From NCBI GenBank assembly GCA_023426145.1, contig JAFABG010000031.1, forward strand, positions 62,001-126,000: a stretch of DNA of 64,000 nucleotides. The letters are read 5' to 3'. The translations under genes were made by a program, and so were the position numbers. This document shows positions 43,446 to 52,739 of this stretch, piece by piece; the stretch's first letter is position 1; each line of letters begins with the position of its first letter. The notes under the pieces were generated by a model. It had not been told where the DNA came from. It made no database searches and was given only the letters and a program-made list of their open reading frames with translations. The DNA is from Bacteroidota bacterium. GTDB lineage: Bacteria > Bacteroidota > Bacteroidia > Bacteroidales > Bacteroidaceae.

Positions 43446-43478
43446 TACTCAAGTAAAACGTAAAAGTGAGTGTAAGAT

Positions 43479-45539
43479 ATGATAACAACTCAGTTGCTTC
43501 GTCCTGAAAGTATTGTTGTAGTAGGGGCATCCAATAATGTACATAAGCCGGGAGGGGCTATTTTGAAGAATCTGATTAGTGGCGGTTACCGCGGCGAACT
43601 TCGGGCGGTGAACCCAAAGGAGACAGAAATACAAGGCGTGCCCGCTTTTGCAGATGTGAAAGATCTACCGGATACCGATTTGGCTGTGTTGGCTGTTCCT
43701 GCCGCTATGTGCCCCGATATAGTAGAGGTGCTGGCTAGCGAAAAGCAAACTCGCGCATTTATCATACTTTCTGCTGGCTTTGGCGAAGAAACCCATGAGG
43801 GGGCGCTGTTGGAAGAGCGAATCCTGCAGACGGTCAATAAATATGGAGCTTCACTCATTGGTCCGAATTGTATTGGTTTGATGAATACATGCCATCACAG
43901 CGTGTTTAGTCAGCCCATCCCGAATTTGAATTCAAAAGGAGTAGACTTGATCTCCAGTTCGGGAGCAACTGCGGTGTTCATACTCGAAAGTGCTGTCTCT
44001 AAGGGGTTACAGTTTAATTCTGTATGGTCTGTTGGTAATGCCAAGCAAATAGGTGTAGAGGATGTGCTCCAATTCATGGACGAGAATTATCAACCCGAAA
44101 AAGATTCACGTATTAAGTTATTATATATTGAGAGCATTCAGAATCCGGACAGACTCTTGTTTCATGCCTCTTCGCTCATCAGGAAGGGTTGTAAGATTGC
44201 TGCCATAAAAGCGGGGAGTTCAGAAAGTGGAAGCCGTGCTGCCTCTTCTCATACTGGGGCTATTGCGAGCTCCGACTCTGCTGTGGAAGCATTGTTCCGT
44301 AAGGCGGGAATTGTACGTTGCTTTTCTCGTGAGGAACTGACTACTGTAGGTTGTGTTTTTACTCTCCCTGAGCTGAAAGGCAAGAATTTTGCTATTATCA
44401 CTCATGCCGGTGGTCCTGGAGTGATGTTGACAGACGCTTTGAGTAAAGGCGGTTTGGCTGTTCCCAAGCTGGAAGGTGAAGCGGCCGATGAACTGAAAGC
44501 CCGTCTATTTCCTGGCGCTGCGGTAGGCAATCCTATTGATATTTTAGCTACCGGCACCCCTGAGCATTTGCGTGCTTGTATTGATTTTTGTGAAGAAAAG
44601 TTTGAGAACATAGATGCTATGATGGCTATTTTCGGTACTCCTGGTCTGGTGACTATGTTCGAAATGTATGACGTGCTTCATGAAAAGATGCAAACTTGTC
44701 GCAAACCTATTTTCCCAATTCTTCCTTCCATAAATACAGCTGGAGCAGAAGTTGCCGCTTTTCTTTCGAAAGGGCATGTTAACTTCTCAGACGAAGTGAC
44801 CTTGGGCACAGCTCTATCACGTATTGTGAACGCTCCTAAACCCGCCGTGCCAGAGATCGAATTGTTTGGTGTCGATGTGCCTAGAATTCGTCGAATTATT
44901 GATTCTATTCCGGAGAATGGCTATATAGAGCCCCATTATGTGCAAGCATTATTGCATTCGGCTGGAATTCCATTGGTAGATGAATTTGTGTCTGACCATA
45001 AAGAAGAAGTCATTGCTTTTGCCCGCCGATGTGGTTTCCCGGTGGTGGCTAAAGTTGTGGGACCAGTTCATAAGTCGGATGTAGGAGGAGTTGTACTGAA
45101 CATTAAAGGGCAACAACATTTGTCGCTTGAGTTCGACAGAATGATGCAAATTCCCGATGCAAAAGCCATCATGGTGCAACCGATGCTCAAGGGTACCGAG
45201 CTATTTATCGGTGCAAAGTATGAGCAGAAATTTGGGCATGTGGTGCTTTGTGGTTTGGGAGGCATTTTTGTGGAGGTGCTTAAGGATGTTTCTTCCGGCC
45301 TAGCTCCACTTTCATATCCTGAAGCTTACTCAATGATCCGCTCTCTTCGTGCCTATAAAATTATTCAAGGAACACGTGGACAGAAAGGAGTGAACGAAGA
45401 TAAATTTGCCGAAATTATTGTTCGACTATCTACGCTACTTCGATTTGCAACCGAAATTAAGGAAATGGATATAAATCCACTTTTGGCCACAGAAACTGCT
45501 GTTGTAGCGGTGGATGCGCGTATTCGTATAGAAAAATAG
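43479..45539 (+). CDS. Acetate--CoA ligase (ADP-forming), single-chain
   Basis: Makes ATP from acyl-CoA, ADP and phosphate, giving acetate or another acid in fermentation. Domain order: CoA-binding Rossmann fold (about 1-130, VVVGASNNVHKPGG), succinyl-CoA-ligase-like domains (about 140-450) with the phospho-carrier His in SSHTGAIASSD (about residue 257), and an ATP-grasp domain (about 470-686, GFPVVAKVVGPVHKSDVGGV, EMDINPLL). The alpha and beta parts, separate subunits in some archaea, are fused. It is transcribed alone. Confidence 0.92.
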   Translation: MITTQLLRPESIVVVGASNNVHKPGGAILKNLISGGYRGELRAVNPKETEIQGVPAFADVKDLPDTDLAVLAVPAAMCPDIVEVLASEKQTRAFIILSAGFGEETHEGALLEERILQTVNKYGASLIGPNCIGLMNTCHHSVFSQPIPNLNSKGVDLISSSGATAVFILESAVSKGLQFNSVWSVGNAKQIGVEDVLQFMDENYQPEKDSRIKLLYIESIQNPDRLLFHASSLIRKGCKIAAIKAGSSESGSRAASSHTGAIASSDSAVEALFRKAGIVRCFSREELTTVGCVFTLPELKGKNFAIITHAGGPGVMLTDALSKGGLAVPKLEGEAADELKARLFPGAAVGNPIDILATGTPEHLRACIDFCEEKFENIDAMMAIFGTPGLVTMFEMYDVLHEKMQTCRKPIFPILPSINTAGAEVAAFLSKGHVNFSDEVTLGTALSRIVNAPKPAVPEIELFGVDVPRIRRIIDSIPENGYIEPHYVQALLHSAGIPLVDEFVSDHKEEVIAFARRCGFPVVAKVVGPVHKSDVGGVVLNIKGQQHLSLEFDRMMQIPDAKAIMVQPMLKGTELFIGAKYEQKFGHVVLCGLGGIFVEVLKDVSSGLAPLSYPEAYSMIRSLRAYKIIQGTRGQKGVNEDKFAEIIVRLSTLLRFATEIKEMDINPLLATETAVVAVDARIRIEK

Positions 45540-45594
45540 GACAATTCTTTCATTCATTGGGACAGATTTTCTTTTTTTAGGCGGCGAAATATCC

Positions 45595-45602
45595 TACATT
45601 TG
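45595..45602 (+). promoter_or_regulatory. -7 element for the HTCS regulator
   Basis: TACATTTG, 37 bp before the ATG at 45640. Confidence 0.45.
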
Positions 45603-45639
45603 ATAACTTAAAAAGTAGGAAGATTGAAACCCCCTTTGT

Positions 45640-48600
45640 ATGAAGAAACCTTTATTAATCCTTATTGCTTTTATATGTTGCCAAATGGTGTGTTATGCAC
45701 AATTGGTGGACGAGCATTATTATCTCAAAAACCTAAGCGTACAGAACGGATTATCCCAAAATACTGTAAATGCCATCTTGCAAGATAAGCAAGGCTTTAT
45801 GTGGTTTGGCACTAAGGATGGATTGAACCGATATGATGGTTTATCTTTTCGGCAGTTCAAACATGACGCCAGAAATCGCCGAAGCTTAGGTAATAATTTT
45901 GTGACTGTGCTCTATGAAGACGAGAAAGGTAATATTTGGGTGGGTACTGATGTGGGGTTGTATATTTATTATCCCGAGAAAGATACCTTCAGACATTTCT
46001 CCGAATTGAGTAAAGAGCACACTCGGATAGAACATACTGTTACCTCCATACAAGGGGATGATAAGGGATGTGTCTGGGTGGCGGTGGAAGCACAAGGGCT
46101 ATTTTGCTATGATCTGAAAACGGAGTCCCTTCAGAACTATTCGTTGAAGGATTTTCCGTTTATATCTACGAATGTACAATCGTTTGTTTTTGATAATAGC
46201 GGCACGCTTTGGATTGGTTGTTATGGAGACGGTTTGTTTTATTCAAAAGATCGGCTCAAAACCATTCATCCTTATCTTTCCCCCGATGCTCACCAAGAAA
46301 CGTATGCAAATGATGTGGTGACTACCATTGTGAAGGGAGCTTATAACTGTCTTTATATCGGTTCTTTAAAGGGGGGAGTGAAAGAGCTGAATCTAACTTC
46401 TAATAAGTTGCATGATCTTATATCGGTAGATGAAAATCATGAATCTGTATTTTGCCGCAACTTACTCGTTGCTTCTGATAGTGAGTTGTGGATCGGCTCC
46501 GAAACTGGTATTTATATTTATAACCTCCGAATGGGTAAATACGTCCATTTGCGAAGCTCGATCAATGATCCTTATTCATTGTCAGACAATGCGATCTACT
46601 CCTTGTGCAAGGACCGTGAAGGAGGAATCTGGATCGGATCTTATTTTGGAGGAGTGAACTATTATCCCCAGTTCTACACCTATTTTGAGAAGTATTATCC
46701 TAAAGGTAGTGATAACGGGCTTCATGGAAAGCGTGTCCGTGAGTTCTGTCAGGACAATCGTGGCATTTTGTGGATTGGAACCGAAGATGGTGGCTTAAAT
46801 CGGTTTGATCCCAAAACCAAGTCTTTTTCTTTTTTTGCTCCAAGCGCTGGATTTACTAATGTGCATGGCTTGTGTATGGTAGATGACTATCTTTGGGTCG
46901 GTACTTTCTCGAAAGGGGTGAGGGTTATTGACACACGCACTGGAGCTATCGTGAAAACCTATCAGAAGACAGATGATCCTCGTTCTTTAATTGATAATGG
47001 GGTATTTTCCATTTGTCGTACAGCAGCTGGAGACATCTTCTTAGGTACACTGTTTGGATTGTTACACTACAATAAAGAAACGGATGATTTTGATCGCATA
47101 CCAGAGCTAAATGGTAAGTTTGTTTATGACATAAAAGAAGATTCGGGAAGCAATCTCTGGTTGGCAACTTATGCTAACGGCGCATTTTGCTATAATGTGA
47201 ATGAGAAGAAATGGAAGAACTATTTGCATGATGAGGCTAATCCTGAGAGTTTGCCTTATGACAAAGTACTGAGCATTTTTGAAGACTCTCACCGGCAGAT
47301 TTGGTTAACAACGCAGGGAGGTGGGTTTTGCTTGTTTCATCCCGAAACGGAGACTTTTACCAGCTACGATTCCCGAGATGGATTGCCCAATGAAGTAGTT
47401 TATCAGATTGTGGAAGATAAAGATGGGCTTTTTTGGCTGACTACGAATAATGGTTTGGTCTCTTTTCATCCGGGCACAAGAGACATTAAAGTGTATACCA
47501 CCGCCAATGGTTTGCTAGGCGATCAATTTAATTATCGTTCTAGCTTTGAAACTGAGGACGGAACGATTTATCTTGGAAGCATCGATGGCTTTATTGCTTT
47601 TAATCCTAAATATTTCTCCGAAAAGAAATCACTTCCTTCTATTGTTATCACCGATTTTTTATTGTTTGGGAAAGAAATATATCCCGGCGATCCTGCTTCT
47701 CCATTGAAGAAAAGTATCTCTTTTTTGGATGAAATAGTCCTTCAGCCAAATCAGAATTCTTTCTCTTTCCGAGTGGCGGCTTTAGATTTTCAGGCACCAG
47801 GGATGAACCATATCATGTATAAACTTGATGGATTTGATGACGAATGGCTGCCAATCGGCGAAAGCCCTTTTGTGACCTATTCTAATTTATGGTATGGTGA
47901 TTATGTTTTCAGAGTGAAAGCTTCTAATGGAGACGGCGTATGGAATGAGAAGGAGGTAATGCTTAAGGTTCGAATCCTTCCACCTTTCTATCTTACCATT
48001 TGGGCCTATTGTGTCTATGCCTTATTGATTATTGGCAGTTCTTTCTATGCTGTATTATACTTTAAGCAACGCAGCAGTCGCAAGCATCGTCGTCAGATGG
48101 AGAAGTTTGAGCAGGAGAAAGAGCGAGAGATATATCATGCTAAGATTGATTTCTTTACCAATGTGGCTCATGAGATACGTACGCCGCTGACCTTGATTAA
48201 AGGGCCATTGGAGAATATCATTCTAAAGAAAAAGGTCGATGTGGAGACACGTGAAGACCTCAATATCATGAAGCAGAATACGGAGCGATTGCTGAGTTTG
48301 ACAAATCAGCTACTGGACTTCCGTAAGACTGAAAGCCAGGGATTCCGTTTGAACTTTGCTAAATGTAATATTACAGAAGTGCTCAGAGAGACGCATCTCC
48401 GATTCTCTTCACTAGCCAAGCAGAGAGAACTTGAATTCCTTTTGCAAGTGCCGGATGAAGATTTCTATGCACATGTAAACCGGGAAGCATTTACCAAGAT
48501 TGTCAGCAATCTTTTCAATAATGCGGTGAAGTATTCTGAGCATTACATACATGTGTTTCTGGAAGTGACAGATCATGGAGAGAAAAGTGTATTTCGTATC

Positions 48601-49656
48601 CGTACTGTAAATGACGGAGTGATCATTCCACGCGAAATGAGGGAGGTCATATTTCAGCCTTTTGTCCGTTTCAATGAAAGAGAAGACGGAAAAGTAACGA
48701 CCGGAACGGGTATTGGGTTGGCGCTCTCACGTTCTTTAGCTGAGTTGCATCAGGGAACACTGACTATGGGAACTGAGGAAGACAATAATACGTTCTGCCT
48801 CACATTACCTATTGCTCAGGATATGATATTTACCTTGACTCCTGAAGAAAAAGCAGAGGAGAGTAGTGCCAACGATCTGCGGATAGAACAACCAGAGAAG
48901 GGAGATAATCGCCCTACAGTGCTTGTTGTGGAAGATAATCTGGATATGCTAGCCTTTGTTGTCCGTCAATTGTCGAAAGAATATACTGTGTTGTCTGCTT
49001 ACAATGGTGAGGAGGCCTTACAAATGCTTGATGGAAACTATGTGAATCTCGTGGTTAGTGATGTGGTTATGCCTGTGATGGACGGTTTTGAATTATGCAA
49101 AAGAATTAAGTCCGATCTGAACTATAGCCATATACCGCTAATCTTATTGACAGCAAAAACGAATATACAATCGAAAATCGAAGGTATGGAACTAGGAGCG
49201 GATGCGTATATCGAAAAACCATTCTCTGTTGAATACCTGCAAGCTTGTGCCTCAAATCTCATTCAGAATAGAGAGAAGCTCCGCAAAACTTTTGCTCAAT
49301 CTCCTTTTGTTGCTGCAAATACGATGGCTTTGACAAAGGCTGATGAAGAGTTTATTAAAAGACTCAACGAGGTTATTCTGACCAACCTAAGCAATCCGGA
49401 ATTTAGCATGGATGATATTGCTGATAAGCTGAATATGAGCCGTTCCAACTTCTATCGAAAGATAAAGGGGGTTTTGGACTTAAGCCCTAATGAATACCTT
49501 CGCCTCGAGCGACTGAAAAAAGCAGCCCAATTGCTCAAGGAAGGAGAAGGTAGGATCACGGAGATTTGCTATATGGTTGGGTTTAACTCTCCTTCATATT
49601 TCTCAAAATGTTTCCAAAAACAGTTTGGTGTTTTGCCAAAAGATTTTGTGGATTAG
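45640..49656 (+). CDS. Hybrid two-component system regulator (HTCS)
   Basis: One-polypeptide sensor/regulator of 1338 residues spanning the inner membrane. A signal peptide precedes two seven-bladed propellers built from Reg_prop repeats (about 25-700, GLSQNTVNAILQDKQGFMWFGT...), then a Y_Y_Y domain and a membrane helix at about 785-808. The cytosolic part has HisKA (phospho-acceptor His844 in AHEIRTPL), HATPase (GTGIGLALS), a receiver (Asp1141 in VVSDVVMPVMDG) and a C-terminal AraC HTH (about 1230-1335). HTCS proteins sense a glycan fragment in the periplasm and activate adjacent genes, so the oxidoreductase-DUF1080 block that follows is its likely target. Confidence 0.95.
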   Translation: MKKPLLILIAFICCQMVCYAQLVDEHYYLKNLSVQNGLSQNTVNAILQDKQGFMWFGTKDGLNRYDGLSFRQFKHDARNRRSLGNNFVTVLYEDEKGNIWVGTDVGLYIYYPEKDTFRHFSELSKEHTRIEHTVTSIQGDDKGCVWVAVEAQGLFCYDLKTESLQNYSLKDFPFISTNVQSFVFDNSGTLWIGCYGDGLFYSKDRLKTIHPYLSPDAHQETYANDVVTTIVKGAYNCLYIGSLKGGVKELNLTSNKLHDLISVDENHESVFCRNLLVASDSELWIGSETGIYIYNLRMGKYVHLRSSINDPYSLSDNAIYSLCKDREGGIWIGSYFGGVNYYPQFYTYFEKYYPKGSDNGLHGKRVREFCQDNRGILWIGTEDGGLNRFDPKTKSFSFFAPSAGFTNVHGLCMVDDYLWVGTFSKGVRVIDTRTGAIVKTYQKTDDPRSLIDNGVFSICRTAAGDIFLGTLFGLLHYNKETDDFDRIPELNGKFVYDIKEDSGSNLWLATYANGAFCYNVNEKKWKNYLHDEANPESLPYDKVLSIFEDSHRQIWLTTQGGGFCLFHPETETFTSYDSRDGLPNEVVYQIVEDKDGLFWLTTNNGLVSFHPGTRDIKVYTTANGLLGDQFNYRSSFETEDGTIYLGSIDGFIAFNPKYFSEKKSLPSIVITDFLLFGKEIYPGDPASPLKKSISFLDEIVLQPNQNSFSFRVAALDFQAPGMNHIMYKLDGFDDEWLPIGESPFVTYSNLWYGDYVFRVKASNGDGVWNEKEVMLKVRILPPFYLTIWAYCVYALLIIGSSFYAVLYFKQRSSRKHRRQMEKFEQEKEREIYHAKIDFFTNVAHEIRTPLTLIKGPLENIILKKKVDVETREDLNIMKQNTERLLSLTNQLLDFRKTESQGFRLNFAKCNITEVLRETHLRFSSLAKQRELEFLLQVPDEDFYAHVNREAFTKIVSNLFNNAVKYSEHYIHVFLEVTDHGEKSVFRIRTVNDGVIIPREMREVIFQPFVRFNEREDGKVTTGTGIGLALSRSLAELHQGTLTMGTEEDNNTFCLTLPIAQDMIFTLTPEEKAEESSANDLRIEQPEKGDNRPTVLVVEDNLDMLAFVVRQLSKEYTVLSAYNGEEALQMLDGNYVNLVVSDVVMPVMDGFELCKRIKSDLNYSHIPLILLTAKTNIQSKIEGMELGADAYIEKPFSVEYLQACASNLIQNREKLRKTFAQSPFVAANTMALTKADEEFIKRLNEVILTNLSNPEFSMDDIADKLNMSRSNFYRKIKGVLDLSPNEYLRLERLKKAAQLLKEGEGRITEICYMVGFNSPSYFSKCFQKQFGVLPKDFVD

Positions 49657-49725
49657 TGCTAGGTGACTGTGACTCTTAAAACTGATAAAACTACTATAAA
49701 CGCGAAAATTTTAATACACTAAACA

Positions 49726-51018
49726 ATGAAAAATACACCTCTTAGTAGAAGAGATTTCCTGAAAAACGTGGGGATGGCCGGAGCGGGCGTACTGCTTGCG
49801 GCAAGCCCATGGCTATCTGCCTTTTCGGAAGTGTCTAACACTTCCAATGAGAAATGCCGACTGGCAATTATTGGCCCCGGTTCGCGGGGGCGTTTTTTGA
49901 TGAGCTTTCTGGTTCGAAATCCTAAAGTTGAGATTGTAGCTTTATGTGATATTTATCAACCTTCAATCGATGAAGCATTAAAACTAGCTCCCAAAGCTAA
50001 AGTATACGGCTCTTATCAGCAGGTTTTGGAAGATAAAAATGTGGATGCTGTTCTTGTAGCTACTCCCCTTAGTGCGCATTATAAGATAGTGATGGATGCT
50101 TTTGATGCGGGAAAACATGTGTTTTGTGAGAAGTCAATAGGCATAACTATGGAAGAGTGCTATCACATGTATAATAAGCATCGAAGCACAGGCCGAATCT
50201 TCTTTACTGGGCAACAACGGCTTTTTGATCCGCGCTATATCAAGGCGATGGAAATGGTTCATGCCGGCACATTTGGAGCAATAAATGGTATTCACACTTT
50301 CTGGAACAGGAATGGTGATTGGAGACGCCCTGTCCCATCGCCCAGCCTAGAACGTTTAATCAATTGGCGTCTTTATAAGGAGTTCTCGAAGGGATTGATG
50401 ACTGAATTAGCTTGTCACCAGCTGCAAATAGGAAGTTGGGCTTTGCAAAAGCTTCCCGAGAAAGTGATGGGACACGGCGCAATTACTTATTGGAAAGATG
50501 GGCGAGAGGTGTATGATAATGTGAGTTGTATATATGTGTTTGACGATGGTGTGAAAATGACCTTTGACTCTATTATTTCCAACAAGTTCTATGGCCTGGA
50601 AGAGCAAATTATGGGTGACTTAGGTACAGTGGAGCCCGAAAGGGGGAAATATTATTTTGAGAATGTATCCCCTGCACCAGCTTTTCTACAAATGATTAAC
50701 GATTGGGAAAATAAGGTCTTCGACTCCTTGCCGTTTGCTGGTACCAGTTGGGCCCCCGAAACAGCGAATGAGAATACAGGAGAGTTTATTATTGGCGAGC
50801 GTCCTAAAAGCGATGGCACTTCATTGCTGCTTGAGGCTTTTGTTGAGGCAGTCATTACGCGTAATCAGCCAGCTAGAATAGCTGAAGAAGGTTATTACGC
50901 AAGTATGCTTTGCTTGTTGGGGCATCAGGCTATGGAAGAAGAGCGTACACTTTATTTCCCCGATGAGTATAAAATAAACTATCTTAATCATCGACCTAAA
51001 ACACCTGCTACCTTATGA
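49726..51018 (+). CDS. Tat-exported Gfo/Idh/MocA oxidoreductase, first
   Basis: NAD(P)-dependent sugar oxidoreductase family, 430 residues. The N-terminus carries a twin-arginine signal (SRRDFLK followed by a hydrophobic stretch), so the folded, cofactor-loaded enzyme should reach the periplasm. The Rossmann motif is IIGPGSRGRFLMSFL and the catalytic-Lys motif CEKSIG (EKP-like, Pro replaced by Ser). The family in this setting oxidises or reduces the C3 of glycosides. First of a tightly coupled set: its stop overlaps the next start (ATGA). Its role (oxidase or reductase) is not decided by sequence. Confidence 0.88.
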   Translation: MKNTPLSRRDFLKNVGMAGAGVLLAASPWLSAFSEVSNTSNEKCRLAIIGPGSRGRFLMSFLVRNPKVEIVALCDIYQPSIDEALKLAPKAKVYGSYQQVLEDKNVDAVLVATPLSAHYKIVMDAFDAGKHVFCEKSIGITMEECYHMYNKHRSTGRIFFTGQQRLFDPRYIKAMEMVHAGTFGAINGIHTFWNRNGDWRRPVPSPSLERLINWRLYKEFSKGLMTELACHQLQIGSWALQKLPEKVMGHGAITYWKDGREVYDNVSCIYVFDDGVKMTFDSIISNKFYGLEEQIMGDLGTVEPERGKYYFENVSPAPAFLQMINDWENKVFDSLPFAGTSWAPETANENTGEFIIGERPKSDGTSLLLEAFVEAVITRNQPARIAEEGYYASMLCLLGHQAMEEERTLYFPDEYKINYLNHRPKTPATL

Positions 51019-51272
51019 GAGATACCGTTTTAACCGCACGGCGAAAAAAGATAGAGTTAATCACTCTGCTTGTGTGCTTTATATTGGCTAACTTGGCTAA
51101 TTTATATGCAATTATAGCTTATCGTACCCCATGGGAGGAAATGATAACTTCCATTTTCTATGTGTGCATATTCACCGTTGCACTCTATGCGGGTTGGACC
51201 ATTTTCCGCATTCTTTTCTATACAGTGAAATCAGTATTCAATATTAAATCAATATCAAAGAGAAAATTATGA
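51015..51272 (+). CDS. Small two-helix membrane protein between the oxidoreductases
   Basis: Protein of 85 residues with two membrane helices (LITLLVCFILANLANLYAII and MITSIFYVCIFTVALYAGW) and basic ends. It overlaps both neighbours by four bases (ATGA at each end), so it is translated with them. I do not recognise a named family. A role as membrane anchor or partner for the exported oxidoreductases is a guess from position alone. Confidence 0.8.
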   Translation: MRDTVLTARRKKIELITLLVCFILANLANLYAIIAYRTPWEEMITSIFYVCIFTVALYAGWTIFRILFYTVKSVFNIKSISKRKL

Positions 51273-52687
51273 CAACACGAAGGGACTTTTTAAAAACAAT
51301 GACAATGGCTTCTGCAGGCTTGACGCTCGGAGCGGGCGAGCTACTGAATGCGCAGACGCTATCTTCTCTTAAAGGGAGAAAGGATAAGGTGAAGATAGCC
51401 TATATCGGTATTGGAAACCGAGGTGAACAGATCATTCAGGACTTTGCTCGTACAGGTATGGTGGAAGTTGTGGCTTTATGTGATGTGGACATGGGAGCCA
51501 AGCATACCCAGAAAGTGATAGGAATGTATCCTAAGGCAAAGCAGTTTCGAGATTTCCGCCAAATGTTTGATAAGGCTGGCAATGAATTTGACGCTGTAGC
51601 TATTGCTGTGCCCGATCATTCACATTTCCCTATCAGCATGTTGGCTTTAGCCTCTGGAAAACACGTATATGTGGAGAAGCCTTTAGCTCGTACCTTCTAT
51701 GAAGCTGAACTTCTGATGCAGGCAGCCCTTAAGCGTCCTAATTTGGTTACTCAGGTAGGAAATCAAGGACATTCGGAGGCTAATTATTTCCAGTTTAAAG
51801 CTTGGATGGATGCCGGTATCATTAAAGATGTAACAGCAGTTACTGCGCATATGAACAATACACGTCGTTGGCATAAGTGGGATACAAGTATTTATAAACT
51901 ACCTTCCGGTCAGCAATTACCCAAAGATCTCGACTGGGATACTTGGCTGGGAGCAGTTCCCTACCATGACTATTGCAATAAGTATGACCAAGGCGAGTGG
52001 CGTTGTTGGTATGACTTCGGTATGGGAGCATTGGGAGATTGGGGAGCGCATATTCTCGACACTGTTCATGAATTTCTTGAACTAGGCTTGCCTTACGAGG
52101 TTACATTAACCCATCAAGAGGGACATAATGACTATTTTTTCCCTTACTCGTCTACTATCCTCTTTCGCTTCCCACAACGTAAAGGCATGCCACCGGTTGA
52201 TATCACTTGGTATGATGGACTAGATAACCTTCCGCCTATTCCCGAAGGATATGGCGTGTCTGGGTTAGACCCGAATATTCCTATAACAAATCAGGGTTCT
52301 GTTCCAGCTGCTAAACTGAATCCCGGAAAGATTATTTATTCCAAAGATCTTATTTTCAAGGGCGGTACTCACGGAAGTACTTTATCAATTATTCCGGAGG
52401 AAAAAGCGAAAGAAATGGCAGATAAATTACCGGAAGTGCCTAAAAGTCCATCGAATCATTTTGAGAACTTCTTGTTGGCTTGCAATGGCGTTGAAAAGAC
52501 CCGTTCACCGTTCGAAATTCATGGCGTGCTGGCGCAAGTCTTCTCGCTTGGAGTTATGGCTCAACGGCTTAATACACAGCTATTTTTTGATAGCCGGACG
52601 AAGCAGATCACCAATAACGAGTTTGCCAATGCGATGTTGGCTGGTCTTCCTCCTAGGAAAGGTTGGGATCAATACTATAAGCTCTAG
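51269..52687 (+). CDS. Tat-exported Gfo/Idh/MocA oxidoreductase, second
   Basis: Oxidoreductase of 472 residues with a twin-arginine signal (TTRRDFLK, then TMASAGLTLGAGELL). The NAD-binding motif is YIGIGNRGEQIIQDF, and the catalytic motif reads VEKPLART, the standard EKP form, unlike the first paralogue. C-terminal Gfo_Idh_MocA_C-like beta domain with WYDFGMGALGDWGAHILD. Domain layout matches enzymes that oxidise glycosides to 3-keto-glycosides. It ends 52 bp before the DUF1080 gene. Confidence 0.88.
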   Translation: MTTRRDFLKTMTMASAGLTLGAGELLNAQTLSSLKGRKDKVKIAYIGIGNRGEQIIQDFARTGMVEVVALCDVDMGAKHTQKVIGMYPKAKQFRDFRQMFDKAGNEFDAVAIAVPDHSHFPISMLALASGKHVYVEKPLARTFYEAELLMQAALKRPNLVTQVGNQGHSEANYFQFKAWMDAGIIKDVTAVTAHMNNTRRWHKWDTSIYKLPSGQQLPKDLDWDTWLGAVPYHDYCNKYDQGEWRCWYDFGMGALGDWGAHILDTVHEFLELGLPYEVTLTHQEGHNDYFFPYSSTILFRFPQRKGMPPVDITWYDGLDNLPPIPEGYGVSGLDPNIPITNQGSVPAAKLNPGKIIYSKDLIFKGGTHGSTLSIIPEEKAKEMADKLPEVPKSPSNHFENFLLACNGVEKTRSPFEIHGVLAQVFSLGVMAQRLNTQLFFDSRTKQITNNEFANAMLAGLPPRKGWDQYYKL

Positions 52688-52739
52688 ATTGCAGCTGATT
52701 GATGAATGATTGACGTAGTTTTTTGAATCTAATAAGAAC

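Noticed and set aside
43261..43478. IS-borne promoter upstream of the beta-lactamase
   Set aside because: No inverted-repeat ends or transposase; only native-looking promoter elements are present.
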